Source of the DNA: Chloroflexota bacterium
GTDB taxonomy: Bacteria; Chloroflexota; Anaerolineae; JAAEKA01
Reading direction: 5' to 3'
DNA length: 64,000 bases
NCBI GenBank assembly: GCA_029558955.1
Contig: JAKQCW010000031.1
Span: forward strand, 1 to 64,000
Shown: positions 12,097 through 20,061 of the stretch, one piece after another
Position numbering within the stretch: position 1 is the stretch's first letter
How the letters are laid out: each line of letters opens with the position of its first letter
The notes under the pieces: model-generated
Database searches by the model: none
Told to the model about the DNA's origin: nothing
The model's input: only the letters and a program-made list of their open reading frames with translations
Program-made: the position numbers and the translations under genes

Positions 12097-12789
12097 ATGG
12101 CGACACCCACCGACCACAAACGTGTCAACGACATCCTGCTGGGTCCCATCGAGCGCCCGGCCTTGCAGTGGCTGGCGGCCCATGCGCCGGCCTGGATGAC
12201 CCCCGACAAGCTGACCGCGATTGGCACGGCCGGCGCGTTTCTGATCTTCTTCAGCTATCTGGCCACCCGCATCCACCCCGGTTTCCTCTGGCTGGCCAGC
12301 CTGGGCTACCTGATCAACTGGTACGGCGACAGCCTGGACGGCACCCTGGCCCGCTATCGCAAGATCCAGCGGCCCAAATATGGCTTCTTCATCGACCACA
12401 CGGTGGACGCCTTCAACGAGATGCTGGTGGTGTTGGGGCTGGGCCTCTCCATCTACGTCACCTTCGATGTGGCGGCCATGGCGTTGATCGGCTACCTGAT
12501 GCTATCGGTTTTCGTCTACGTGCGCACCTTCGTGGACGGCGTCTTCCAGATCTCCTACGGCAAGCTGGGGCCGACCGAGGTGCGGGTGATCCTGGTGATT
12601 CTCAACACGGCTATGTTTTTCTTTGGCGTTCCCAGGATCACCCTGCCCTTTGGCCAGTTCACGGTCTACGACATCCCGGTGGCGCTGCTCGCCCTGATTC
12701 TCGTCGTGATCTTCGTGGTTTCCTCCTGGACCAAGGCGCGCGAGCTGGCGGCCATCGACCGGCCGCCAGCTCCTGGTTCCGCGCCATGA
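12097..12789 (+). CDS. CDP-alcohol phosphatidyltransferase family membrane protein
   Basis: 230-residue integral membrane enzyme that transfers a phospho-alcohol group from a CDP-linked donor, as in phospholipid synthesis. The family signature D-x2-DG-x2-AR-x9-G-x3-D-x3-D is complete at about residues 77-108: GDSLDGTLARYRK, then YGFFIDHTVDAF. All catalytic aspartates are present. About six membrane helices follow the usual pattern, ending in VALLALILVVIFVVSS. ATG 12097 is preceded by aggaagg at optimal distance. The acceptor alcohol cannot be assigned. The gene is alone, convergent with the Pel-like locus. Confidence 0.85.
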   Translation: MATPTDHKRVNDILLGPIERPALQWLAAHAPAWMTPDKLTAIGTAGAFLIFFSYLATRIHPGFLWLASLGYLINWYGDSLDGTLARYRKIQRPKYGFFIDHTVDAFNEMLVVLGLGLSIYVTFDVAAMALIGYLMLSVFVYVRTFVDGVFQISYGKLGPTEVRVILVILNTAMFFFGVPRITLPFGQFTVYDIPVALLALILVVIFVVSSWTKARELAAIDRPPAPGSAP

Positions 12790-12818
12790 ACCCGCCGATC
12801 AACCTGGCGACCGGTTGA

Positions 12819-13925
12819 TCAGGGATCCCAGCCAGGGTTGACGCGCATGTCGTCAAGGGCGACTACAGTGCAGTAGGGCACAAAGCCGGCCGCGCGTGCC
12901 CGGGTGTAGGCGTCGGCGATGTTGGCCGATCGGTTGGCGTAGTCGACTGCCAGCACCAGCTTGCCGGCGCTGGCCACCGCGGCGGCCTCGGCGCGGTTTT
13001 CGGCGCACCAGCTCTGGGTGCAGGCCCGATCGGTGGCCCGATAGTACAGCTCCTCCATGCCCAGCCCATCGATGGCCGGCAGATATTTCGGCCAACTGCG
13101 CAGCTCAGGCGCATTCTGGGGCACGACCTTGAAATCGGAATCGATGGACTTGGCATAGTCCGAGATCTGATCGATCAGGTCCACCATCTTGCTGGCCAGG
13201 TCGGCGCGGTTGGTGCCGGCCGAGTTGGCGGGGATCTCCTCATAGGTCACGATCATGTCCAGGTAGGCGCCGTCGAAACCGGCGGCGATGGCCTGATCGA
13301 TGCGGCCGCGCACGATGGGCCACCAGCGCGGATCCCAATATTTGACGTATTGTTCGCCCGGCCAGCCATTGACCGGCCCCAGCTTCATGTCCGCCGGCAC
13401 CTGCGGCCACTCTGGCCGGTAGTTCTCGATCGCGCCGATCTCGAAATAGGCCAGCACGAACTTGCCGCTGGCCTTCACCGCCGCGACCTCGCTGGCCGTG
13501 AAGTAATCGCCGGAGCCGTCACGCGCCAGATCGACCACGGCCAGTTGGAAGTTGGAGCCGGCGATCTGGTTCAGGCTGTCGCTGGGATAGCCGGTCAACT
13601 GATAGACCCAACTGCTGACCGCCAGCCATTGACCGCCGCCGGTGTTGCCAGGAACGCACAGCCCCAGCTCTGTTTGCCAGGCGCCGGCTACGCTGCTCAG
13701 GTCCACAAGATTCACCTGGCCATCGCCGTTGACGTCGTAGCCGGGCAGGTAGCCGGGATCAGTGACGTGTCCAGCCACCTGCTGGACGTCGATGATGTTG
13801 ATCAGGCCATCGCCATTGATGTCATGACAATCTGATCGCCGGCTGATTGCGGCCGCGCTGTGCGGCGTGAGCAAGGTCGCCAGGACCAGAAACGACAGAA
13901 TCGCTGCTTGCTTCTTGAAATTCAT
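12819..13925 (-). CDS. Secreted GH114/PelA-hydrolase-like protein with dockerin-like repeats
   Basis: 368 residues. A signal peptide (MNFKKQAAILSFLVLATLL to SAAA) is followed by two dockerin-like calcium loops, DINGDGLINIIDVQQVAGH and DVNGDGQVNLVDLSSVAGAW, about residues 30-75. The rest is a TIM-barrel hydrolase domain of the TM1410/MJ1477 (endo-alpha-1,4-polygalactosaminidase, GH114) type. It is marked by VLAYFEIGAIENYRPEW, YWDPRWWPIVRGRID and GFDGAYLDMIVTYEE with probable catalytic acids. The related PelA hydrolase domain cleaves the galactosamine-rich Pel polysaccharide. Its place beside PelF- and PelG-like genes supports that role. ATG 13925 is chosen for the signal peptide. Confidence 0.83.
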   Translation of the reverse strand: MNFKKQAAILSFLVLATLLTPHSAAAISRRSDCHDINGDGLINIIDVQQVAGHVTDPGYLPGYDVNGDGQVNLVDLSSVAGAWQTELGLCVPGNTGGGQWLAVSSWVYQLTGYPSDSLNQIAGSNFQLAVVDLARDGSGDYFTASEVAAVKASGKFVLAYFEIGAIENYRPEWPQVPADMKLGPVNGWPGEQYVKYWDPRWWPIVRGRIDQAIAAGFDGAYLDMIVTYEEIPANSAGTNRADLASKMVDLIDQISDYAKSIDSDFKVVPQNAPELRSWPKYLPAIDGLGMEELYYRATDRACTQSWCAENRAEAAAVASAGKLVLAVDYANRSANIADAYTRARAAGFVPYCTVVALDDMRVNPGWDP

Positions 13926-14006
13926 GGTACTCCGCAGGCGCCGGACGCCGCAGAGGCCGGGCCGCAGAGGGCTGGCCGCCTGGCAATCCGGCAAGTGTGA
14001 TGCGTG

Positions 14007-14015
14007 AGTATACCA
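14007..14015 (-). promoter_or_regulatory. Extended -10 promoter of the secreted GH114-like gene
   Basis: Minus strand TGGTATACT, i.e. TATACT with the TGn extension, 82 nt upstream of the ATG at 13925. The -35 region is weak. Confidence 0.45.
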
Positions 14016-14123
14016 CGTTGCTGCACCTGCCGAAAGCACGCTCAACCTGTGAACAGCCGACGCCAGCCCTACGGGCGCTGAAAATCGAGCCGTCAGCGCC
14101 CATCATCCTGCCTGAAGCCCGCC

Positions 14124-14888
14124 ATGATTCCACTGTCCATCGACCGCTTTGCCTGTTACTACGGCCCCGGTCGCCTGGCCGACCTGGCCGCATTCGACCT
14201 GCTCATCTTGCAGCACGGTCACTACACCCTGGCCCAGACCAGCCATTTGCAGCAGGCCGGCTGCACCTGCCTGGCCTATCTCTCGCTGGGCGAGCTACCT
14301 GAGCCGGAGGCCAGCCCGTCCTGGCTTCTGCGCCACCCTGAGACTGGCCAGAAGCTGGTCAACCCCCGGTGGCGCACGGCGTACCTGGACTGCCGGCTGC
14401 CCGCCTGGCAGGATGACGTGGTGCTGCGCCAGGTTCCCGCCATCCTGGCCCGCGGCTTCGCCGGCCTCTTCCTGGACACCGTGGACGTTCAGGAGCTTTT
14501 CCCTGCCACGCGTCCAGGTGTTGCGCATCTGATCGGGCGGCTGCGGGCCAGCTTCCCGGCCGCCCGGCTGATGGTCAACCGCGGCTTCTCCCTGCTGCCG
14601 CAGATCATGCCGGCGCTGGACGGCGTCCTCTTCGAGGCCTTCACCACCCACTGCCAGGATGGGTCCTACGTCGCCTGGGCCGGCCCCGACCTGCTCTGGA
14701 CCGAGGGCAAGGCGGCCGAGCTGCGGGCGCTCTGCGGCGATCGGCCCATCCTGGCACTGGATTATGCCGCGCCGGACGACGACAGCCTGCGCCAGTTGGC
14801 GCAGGCGCGCGCCGCCCGGCATGGCTTTGCCTCCTTCGTCTCGACGCGCTACCTGGACTGGCTGCCGGCCAGAACAGGCGCCGCGTGA
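14124..14888 (+). CDS. Cytoplasmic GH114/polygalactosaminidase-like protein
   Basis: 254-residue single-domain protein of the same TM1410/GH114-like family as its divergent neighbour, but without a signal peptide. Shared landmarks are CLAYLSLGELPEPE, NPRWRTAYLDCRLPAWQDDV, GFAGLFLDTVDVQE and the C-terminal LALDYAAPDDD. Acidic residues at the strand ends (GE, LD, E in VLFEAF) fit the catalytic positions of the family. It could process an intracellular aminosugar polymer or be exported by an unrecognised route. Its 3' end overlaps that of the convergent nucleotidyltransferase gene by 40 bp. Confidence 0.75.
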   Translation: MIPLSIDRFACYYGPGRLADLAAFDLLILQHGHYTLAQTSHLQQAGCTCLAYLSLGELPEPEASPSWLLRHPETGQKLVNPRWRTAYLDCRLPAWQDDVVLRQVPAILARGFAGLFLDTVDVQELFPATRPGVAHLIGRLRASFPAARLMVNRGFSLLPQIMPALDGVLFEAFTTHCQDGSYVAWAGPDLLWTEGKAAELRALCGDRPILALDYAAPDDDSLRQLAQARAARHGFASFVSTRYLDWLPARTGAA

Positions 14889-15625
14889 CCGTTGCTCCTG
14901 GGCGGGCGCACCGTGTCGATGGTCAGCGTGGCCGCGTTGATCAGGTACTCGTAGTTCTCCACGGCCATCATGTAGTCCTGCGGGCGACCGATATCGACCC
15001 AATCGCCGTGGAAGACACGCCCGACAACCTTCTCGCCATGGCTCAGCAACGTCTTGATCAGGTCGGGGATGTCGCAGCGCTGGCCGGTGGGCAGATAGTC
15101 CAACACCCGGGGAGAGAACACGTAGATGCCCATGCTGGCCAGGTAGGAATAGTTGGGCTTCTCCTGGTAGCTGACCACCTCCGATCGCTCGTCCACCTCC
15201 AGCACGCCCAGGCTGATCTCCACCGTCTTGGGGTACAGGCTGACGGTGGCCGTCGCGCCATGTTCCAGGTGATAGGCGTAGAGTGCGTCGAAGTCCAGGT
15301 TGGTCAGCACATCGCCGTTCATCACCAGGAAAGGCTCATCCAGTCCATCAATCAGCGACAGCGGGCCGGCGGTGCCCAGCGGTTGATCCTCGTAGGAGTA
15401 CTCGATTTGCACCCCCAGGCGCTCGCCATGCTCGAAGTAGGCCTCCAGCAGATGGCGCAGGTAGCCCACGGCCATGGTGATGTCCGTGAAGCCATGCTTC
15501 TTGAGCTGGCACAGGATGATCTCCAGCACCGGGTGATTGCCCAAAGGCATCAGCGGCTTAGGTAGAATGGTGGTGTAGGGCGCCAGACGTGTTCCCCGGC
15601 CGCCCGCCAGAATTACTGCCTTCAT
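14849..15625 (-). CDS. Sugar-1-phosphate nucleotidyltransferase
   Basis: 258-residue GT-A-like enzyme that activates a sugar 1-phosphate with an NTP. The N-terminal signature MKAVILAGGRGTRLAPYTT and KPLMPLGNHPVLE hold the phosphate loop and catalytic Lys. LVMNGDVLTNLDF carries the metal-binding Asp and FHGDWVDIGRPQDY the substrate-binding loop. It resembles RfbA/mannose-1-phosphate guanylyltransferase-like proteins of polysaccharide loci; nucleotide and sugar are not distinguishable. ATG 15625 is set by ggagg. It is the last gene on the strand of the Pel-like operon, 123 nt after the PelG-like gene, and may supply the activated sugar. Confidence 0.87.
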   Translation of the reverse strand: MKAVILAGGRGTRLAPYTTILPKPLMPLGNHPVLEIILCQLKKHGFTDITMAVGYLRHLLEAYFEHGERLGVQIEYSYEDQPLGTAGPLSLIDGLDEPFLVMNGDVLTNLDFDALYAYHLEHGATATVSLYPKTVEISLGVLEVDERSEVVSYQEKPNYSYLASMGIYVFSPRVLDYLPTGQRCDIPDLIKTLLSHGEKVVGRVFHGDWVDIGRPQDYMMAVENYEYLINAATLTIDTVRPPRSNGHAAPVLAGSQSR

Positions 15626-15748
15626 AGTCTTGCCTCCGGAAACTTTCAACGTCATCGACTTGCACAATACGCCGGTCGATTGGACCTGGTGGATCTCGAA
15701 TACTCGCTCCACCGGGCCGGATCGGGACCTGTCTTGCGCAGGTTCGGT

Positions 15749-17377
15749 CTAGAACGAAGCGTAGTAGTAATAGTCAACCTGTCGCAGAACCTGCTGCAAA
15801 TTGCGTCGGGCGGCCAGGGCAAAGGCCAGGCTGCCGCAGACGACGCCCAGCGCGCTGTAGGGATAGTAGGTCAACTGACCGGCCAGCGCGCCCACGATCA
15901 GCGTGCAGGCGATCCCGATCACCACAGCCTCGGTGGCCATGCCCGGTCGGGACAGCGTGATCAGAAACATGCACTGAAAGACCCCCAGCGCCATGATGCC
16001 GTAGCCGACCAGGCCCAACGCCATGATGAACTGCGTCTCCGCGGTCCAGGGCAGGATGGTCGCGCCGCGGCCAGAGGTCGCGGCCTGGAAGATCAGCAGC
16101 AACGCCGCCACCAGCGCGCTGCACAGCGCCAGAACCACGCCATAGCGCAGAATCTCGCGTCGGAAAAAGGTCTGGATCAGGCGGGAGAACTCAGCCGGCT
16201 GCGCGGGCGAGACCTTGAGCTGATAGCTCTTGATCAGCCGCCAGAAGCGCGCCACGGTGCGTTCAGCCACCCCGCCCGCCAGGATGACGCCGCCCAGCGC
16301 GATGGTCAAGCCGACCTCCGTCGCCGTCACGGCCATCATGCGACCCGCGCCGCCCGGCGCTGCGCCCAGCCAGCCGCTGATATGCCCGCTGAGCACCAGC
16401 ACCACATAGAGCACGCCATAGGCGAAGTAGGGCGCCAGATTGACCAGCAGATGCGGCGTGGCCGGCAGCACCACCGCCTGCGAGCTGACGGGCGAGAGCG
16501 CTGCACGGCGCGCCAGCGTGCGCCGCGCAGCCAGGTACATCACCGCCAGGGCGCCGCTGAAGCCGACGAAGGTGGCCGCCAGCATCGCCCAGGAGCGTTC
16601 ACCCACCCAGGCGGTCAGGCCATGCAACACGGCCGCGATCAGGGTCACACCGACCGCCAGGCCGAGGCCGAACCAGATCACCTGGCCCAGGAGAAAGAGG
16701 ACGCCGGCCGCCAGCCAGAGGCAGGAGAGCACCAGAAAGGAAACGCCCATGGTGACCACCACCTCGGTGGGAGGGGCCAGATAGCGCAGCACCGCGGCCA
16801 CCAGCGCCCCGCCCACGATGCAGGCCGCGAGCAGGCCGGCGCCCATGATGATGCTGACGATGCGGCGGGCGGCCACGATGTAGCCCTGGCTGAGATAGCT
16901 GGAGCCCTTGCGGCTGGCGGCCTGCACGAAGCCGCTGGTGACCAACAGGCTGGTCACCACCGACAGGCTGAAGGCCAGCACCTGCGCCGAGGACCACTCG
17001 CCATAGGACTGGTAGACCATGATCACGGCCGACAGCAGTACCATGGGCAGCAGGGTCAGGGGACCGCGCAGGTAGTCCATGGCCGCCTGCCAGCGCAGCT
17101 CCGGCGCGGCCGGGGTCAGGGCCGCAGCCGATGAGACGGCCGGCTGCGGAGTGATGCGCCGCGTCACGCTTTCAGCCAGGTCGAAGACCGAGACATGGCC
17201 GTAGCGCAGCATGGCGCTGTTGTCGGTGATGCCGGCTGTCTCCAGCAGCGCAGCCACTTGCAGCACATCGATCGGCTGCACGCAGACACACTGCACCTCG
17301 TCGGCCAGCCGATCGAGGGTGGCGTCAGGCGCCGGCGCCGGCCCGGGCAGGTCAATGGTACCCCAGGTTGCACTCAT
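15749..17377 (-). CDS. PelG-like polysaccharide export membrane protein
   Basis: 542-residue polytopic protein of the MATE/Wzx-like PelG family. A soluble N-terminal stretch of about 110 residues precedes 12 or so hydrophobic helices, for example LTLLPMVLLSAVIMVY and MGVSFLVLSCLWLAAGVLFLL. The segment LAPYFAYGVLYVVLVLSGHI is close to the conserved PYF-YG--Y motif of PelG. In the Pel system PelG moves the growing polymer across the inner membrane together with PelD and PelE. The start overlaps the PelF-like stop as ATGA, so the two are translationally coupled. Confidence 0.82.
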   Translation of the reverse strand: MSATWGTIDLPGPAPAPDATLDRLADEVQCVCVQPIDVLQVAALLETAGITDNSAMLRYGHVSVFDLAESVTRRITPQPAVSSAAALTPAAPELRWQAAMDYLRGPLTLLPMVLLSAVIMVYQSYGEWSSAQVLAFSLSVVTSLLVTSGFVQAASRKGSSYLSQGYIVAARRIVSIIMGAGLLAACIVGGALVAAVLRYLAPPTEVVVTMGVSFLVLSCLWLAAGVLFLLGQVIWFGLGLAVGVTLIAAVLHGLTAWVGERSWAMLAATFVGFSGALAVMYLAARRTLARRAALSPVSSQAVVLPATPHLLVNLAPYFAYGVLYVVLVLSGHISGWLGAAPGGAGRMMAVTATEVGLTIALGGVILAGGVAERTVARFWRLIKSYQLKVSPAQPAEFSRLIQTFFRREILRYGVVLALCSALVAALLLIFQAATSGRGATILPWTAETQFIMALGLVGYGIMALGVFQCMFLITLSRPGMATEAVVIGIACTLIVGALAGQLTYYPYSALGVVCGSLAFALAARRNLQQVLRQVDYYYYASF

Positions 17378-19050
17378 CCTTCACCTCCGATCTCCAGCCA
17401 GGCGCCGGCAGGCGCTGGCGTCGCAGCGCGCTGGCCGGCCGTTGCCTGCCTGGCGGCCAACTCCACCTCGGCCCGTCGGACGCGGGCCTCGGTGGCCAGA
17501 TGTTGAAAGACCGCCAGATAGGCGGCGTTGCATTGCTGCAAGCTGAAGCGTTCCAGCGCCTTGGCCCGGGCCCGCAGCCCCAGCTCCCGGCACAGCGCCG
17601 GGTCATCCAGCAGTTGCAGACAGGCAGCCGCCATCTGCTCCGGATTGCGCGGCTCCACCACCAGCCCGCACCCTTCCAGCGCCTCGCTGACGCCGCCCAC
17701 GTCCGCGCCGACCACCGTTCGGGCGCACATCATGGCCTCAACCACGCTGTAGGGAAAGCCTTCGCTGATGCTCGACAGCAGCACGAAGTCGCCCTCGTTG
17801 TAGGCGGCGGCCGCGCTGGCGGCAAAGCCGGCGAAGATCACGGCGTGCTGCAGGCCCAACGCATCGCGCAGCTTGACGCAACGTTCGTAGTACCATTCAT
17901 TGCCGCGCGGCGCCTTGCCGTAGAGAACAAAGCGCACGTGCGGCATCTGGCCATGGACGATGGAGGCCGCCCGGATCAGCGTCTCCAGATCCTTGAGCGG
18001 GTCGATGCGCCCCAGCCAGACCACCGTGGGCGGCTCGCCGGCCGGCCGCGGCTGCAAGACGGGGGTGAACTCGCTCGGATCTGGCCCGTTGTAGATGGTC
18101 TGGATCCGCTCAGGCGCCGCGCCGTTGCGCAGCTCCCAGCGGTGATTGTAGTTGCTGCCCGGCGCGATGCGGTCGGCGAAGTAGTAGCTGGCCTCGGTCA
18201 GGCGCTGGGCAAACCGACTTTGGAAGACCTGGTCGAAGAGGCTGCCGGCCTCGGCCCGGCTCAACGCCAGCAGCCGTTCCCGCAGGTAGACGCCATGCTC
18301 GGTCAGCAGGAAGGCCGCGTCCTGATTGTGACGGGCCAGGATGCCGGGCGCCGCACAGAGGCCGGCCGCGGCGGCATGCACCACATCCACCTGCGGCAGC
18401 GAGATGGTCAGGAGGGTCAGCCAGCGGTACAGCAGGCGCATGCCGTCGGTGGCGTCCAGCAGGCTGGCGCTGGCCGGCGCGCCGATGGCGCTGCAGAACT
18501 GCTGGAAGCCGCGGGCGCTCTCAGCCAGGAAGCATTTCCAGACCGGCCGTGACTTGAGCGTCTGATCGAAGTCGCGGCGCTGGAAATAGGCCGCCATGCC
18601 GTGCAACACCTGGCCAAACAGCGCGGGCTGGGCTGTGGCGCTCCAGAACAGGCGCATGAAACGCTGGAACAGGGGCAGGAACTCACGCTCCACCGCCCAT
18701 TCGGGCGCGCTGCGCTTGCGCCGGATGATGGCCGCCAGACCCAGATCGCGCTGAATCTCCAACACCTCGCCGGTGCCCCAGAGCGGCACTGTGATCAGCC
18801 GTTCGACGTTGGATGGCAACTCGAAGACCGGCCGCACGCTGGGATTGGCGGTCAGGCTGATCAGGGTGAAGCGCACCTCTGGCAGGCCGCGCACCAGCAT
18901 GTCGCACCAGGTGCTGACCCCACCGGTATAGTGGGGATAGCTGCCCTCAGCCACCAGGCAAACGCGCAACGGTGCGGTGTCAGGTTCATTGATTTGGCTG
19001 CGGTCTCGCGCCGCAGCCGCGCTGGATGCCTTGTGACGCCAGGCTGTCAT
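17374..19050 (-). CDS. pelF: PelF-like cytoplasmic glycosyltransferase (GT4)
   Basis: 558-residue GT-B glycosyltransferase. The N-terminal block LRVCLVAEGSYPHYTGGVSTW is the signature of the PelF subfamily (DUF3492), which uses a UDP-linked aminosugar to polymerise Pel. The C-terminal donor domain has WLGRIDPLKDLETLI and the E-x7-E motif in SEGFPYSVVEAMM. It overlaps the next gene (PelG-like) and the previous one (secreted anchor-like protein) by 4 nt each, so it sits in the middle of a tight operon. The donor in this organism is inferred from family knowledge only. Confidence 0.87.
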   Translation of the reverse strand: MTAWRHKASSAAAARDRSQINEPDTAPLRVCLVAEGSYPHYTGGVSTWCDMLVRGLPEVRFTLISLTANPSVRPVFELPSNVERLITVPLWGTGEVLEIQRDLGLAAIIRRKRSAPEWAVEREFLPLFQRFMRLFWSATAQPALFGQVLHGMAAYFQRRDFDQTLKSRPVWKCFLAESARGFQQFCSAIGAPASASLLDATDGMRLLYRWLTLLTISLPQVDVVHAAAAGLCAAPGILARHNQDAAFLLTEHGVYLRERLLALSRAEAGSLFDQVFQSRFAQRLTEASYYFADRIAPGSNYNHRWELRNGAAPERIQTIYNGPDPSEFTPVLQPRPAGEPPTVVWLGRIDPLKDLETLIRAASIVHGQMPHVRFVLYGKAPRGNEWYYERCVKLRDALGLQHAVIFAGFAASAAAAYNEGDFVLLSSISEGFPYSVVEAMMCARTVVGADVGGVSEALEGCGLVVEPRNPEQMAAACLQLLDDPALCRELGLRARAKALERFSLQQCNAAYLAVFQHLATEARVRRAEVELAARQATAGQRAATPAPAGAWLEIGGEG

Positions 19051-19991
19051 TTTTTCCCTTGTGCCTTCCAGGCCGCGGCGGCCAGGCTGGCCAGCGCCAG
19101 CAAGGCCGCCATGAGACTGCCGCCGCCAGCGGCGCCGGGCTGAGCCGTCAAAGCGACCAGACCGACCGCGGTCGGCGCGCCGTCGAAGTAGACGCTGACC
19201 GGGCCGTGCTCTTCTGGCTGCCCTGCCAGGTCGATGCTCTCCAACAGATAGTAGTAGGTGGCGCCGGGCGTTACCTCCCGGTCCAGAAAGTCATAGCTGT
19301 AGCCCATGGTGCTGCCTGGCGCCTGGCTGGGGATCAGCAGATCGTTCAACTGGGTCCAGGGGCCATCGGCCGCCAGGCCGCGGTAGAGGTTGAAGCCTTG
19401 CAGATCGATCTCGCTGGCCGTCTCCCACGCCGCCAGCACCGCATCCTCCTGCGCCGTGGCCGTGAAGGAGTTGAGCGTGACCGCCAGCGGGTTCATCACC
19501 TCGCAGCCGCCGCCCTGCTGGTAGCTGAAGGTTCCCGTCGGGATGGCGGCCGATGGGAAGAAGATCTCGACCGGCATGAGCACGGAGATATCAACCTGGA
19601 TGCCAGGCGTGCCGCGTCCATTGGCGCCGACGATCACCGAACAGGAAACCACATCGGGCGCGTAGGGATCGGGCACGTTGAACACCCGCAGCACCAGGCT
19701 GTAATGCCCGGGAGCGAGGCCGGTGTTGGCCACCACCCTGCCGGCTCGCGGCGTGACATAGCCATCGCCGATGTGCGCCGTGGCCAGCGGAGCAACGCCG
19801 TTCTCATGCCACAGCTCCACCAGCGCGCCCACCGGAACCAGTTGGCCGCCGTTGTTATCGTCGGTGATGGTTGCCACGGGGTTCGACCAGGGGTCTGTGC
19901 CCCACTGCAACGTTCCCTGGTCAGCCAGGGCCGGCGTCGCCAGGCCCAGCAGACTGCACAGCATAATCAAGGCAATTGCGATCTGTTTCAT
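19047..19991 (-). CDS. Secreted protein with C-terminal membrane anchor, Pel-locus associated
   Basis: 314 residues, no named family recognised. A signal peptide (MKQIAIALIMLCSLLGLATPALA) is followed by a beta-rich region and a fibronectin-III-like domain (AVTLNSFTATAQEDAVLAAW to YYYLLESIDLAG, about residues 170-270). The end has a Gly-rich linker, a hydrophobic helix (SLMAALLALASLAAAAW) and a basic tail KAQGKK, the layout of a sorting or anchoring signal without an LPxTG motif. ATG 19991 has agagg upstream. Its stop overlaps the pelF-like start by 4 nt. It may tether a Pel-processing complex to the envelope; that is inference. Confidence 0.75.
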   Translation of the reverse strand: MKQIAIALIMLCSLLGLATPALADQGTLQWGTDPWSNPVATITDDNNGGQLVPVGALVELWHENGVAPLATAHIGDGYVTPRAGRVVANTGLAPGHYSLVLRVFNVPDPYAPDVVSCSVIVGANGRGTPGIQVDISVLMPVEIFFPSAAIPTGTFSYQQGGGCEVMNPLAVTLNSFTATAQEDAVLAAWETASEIDLQGFNLYRGLAADGPWTQLNDLLIPSQAPGSTMGYSYDFLDREVTPGATYYYLLESIDLAGQPEEHGPVSVYFDGAPTAVGLVALTAQPGAAGGGSLMAALLALASLAAAAWKAQGKK

Positions 19992-20061
19992 CTCAGAACC
20001 TCTTTCACCACAAGCCACCCAACAAGGCTGCTGCCCAAGTCGCAGGTCGCCCCGGTCAACC

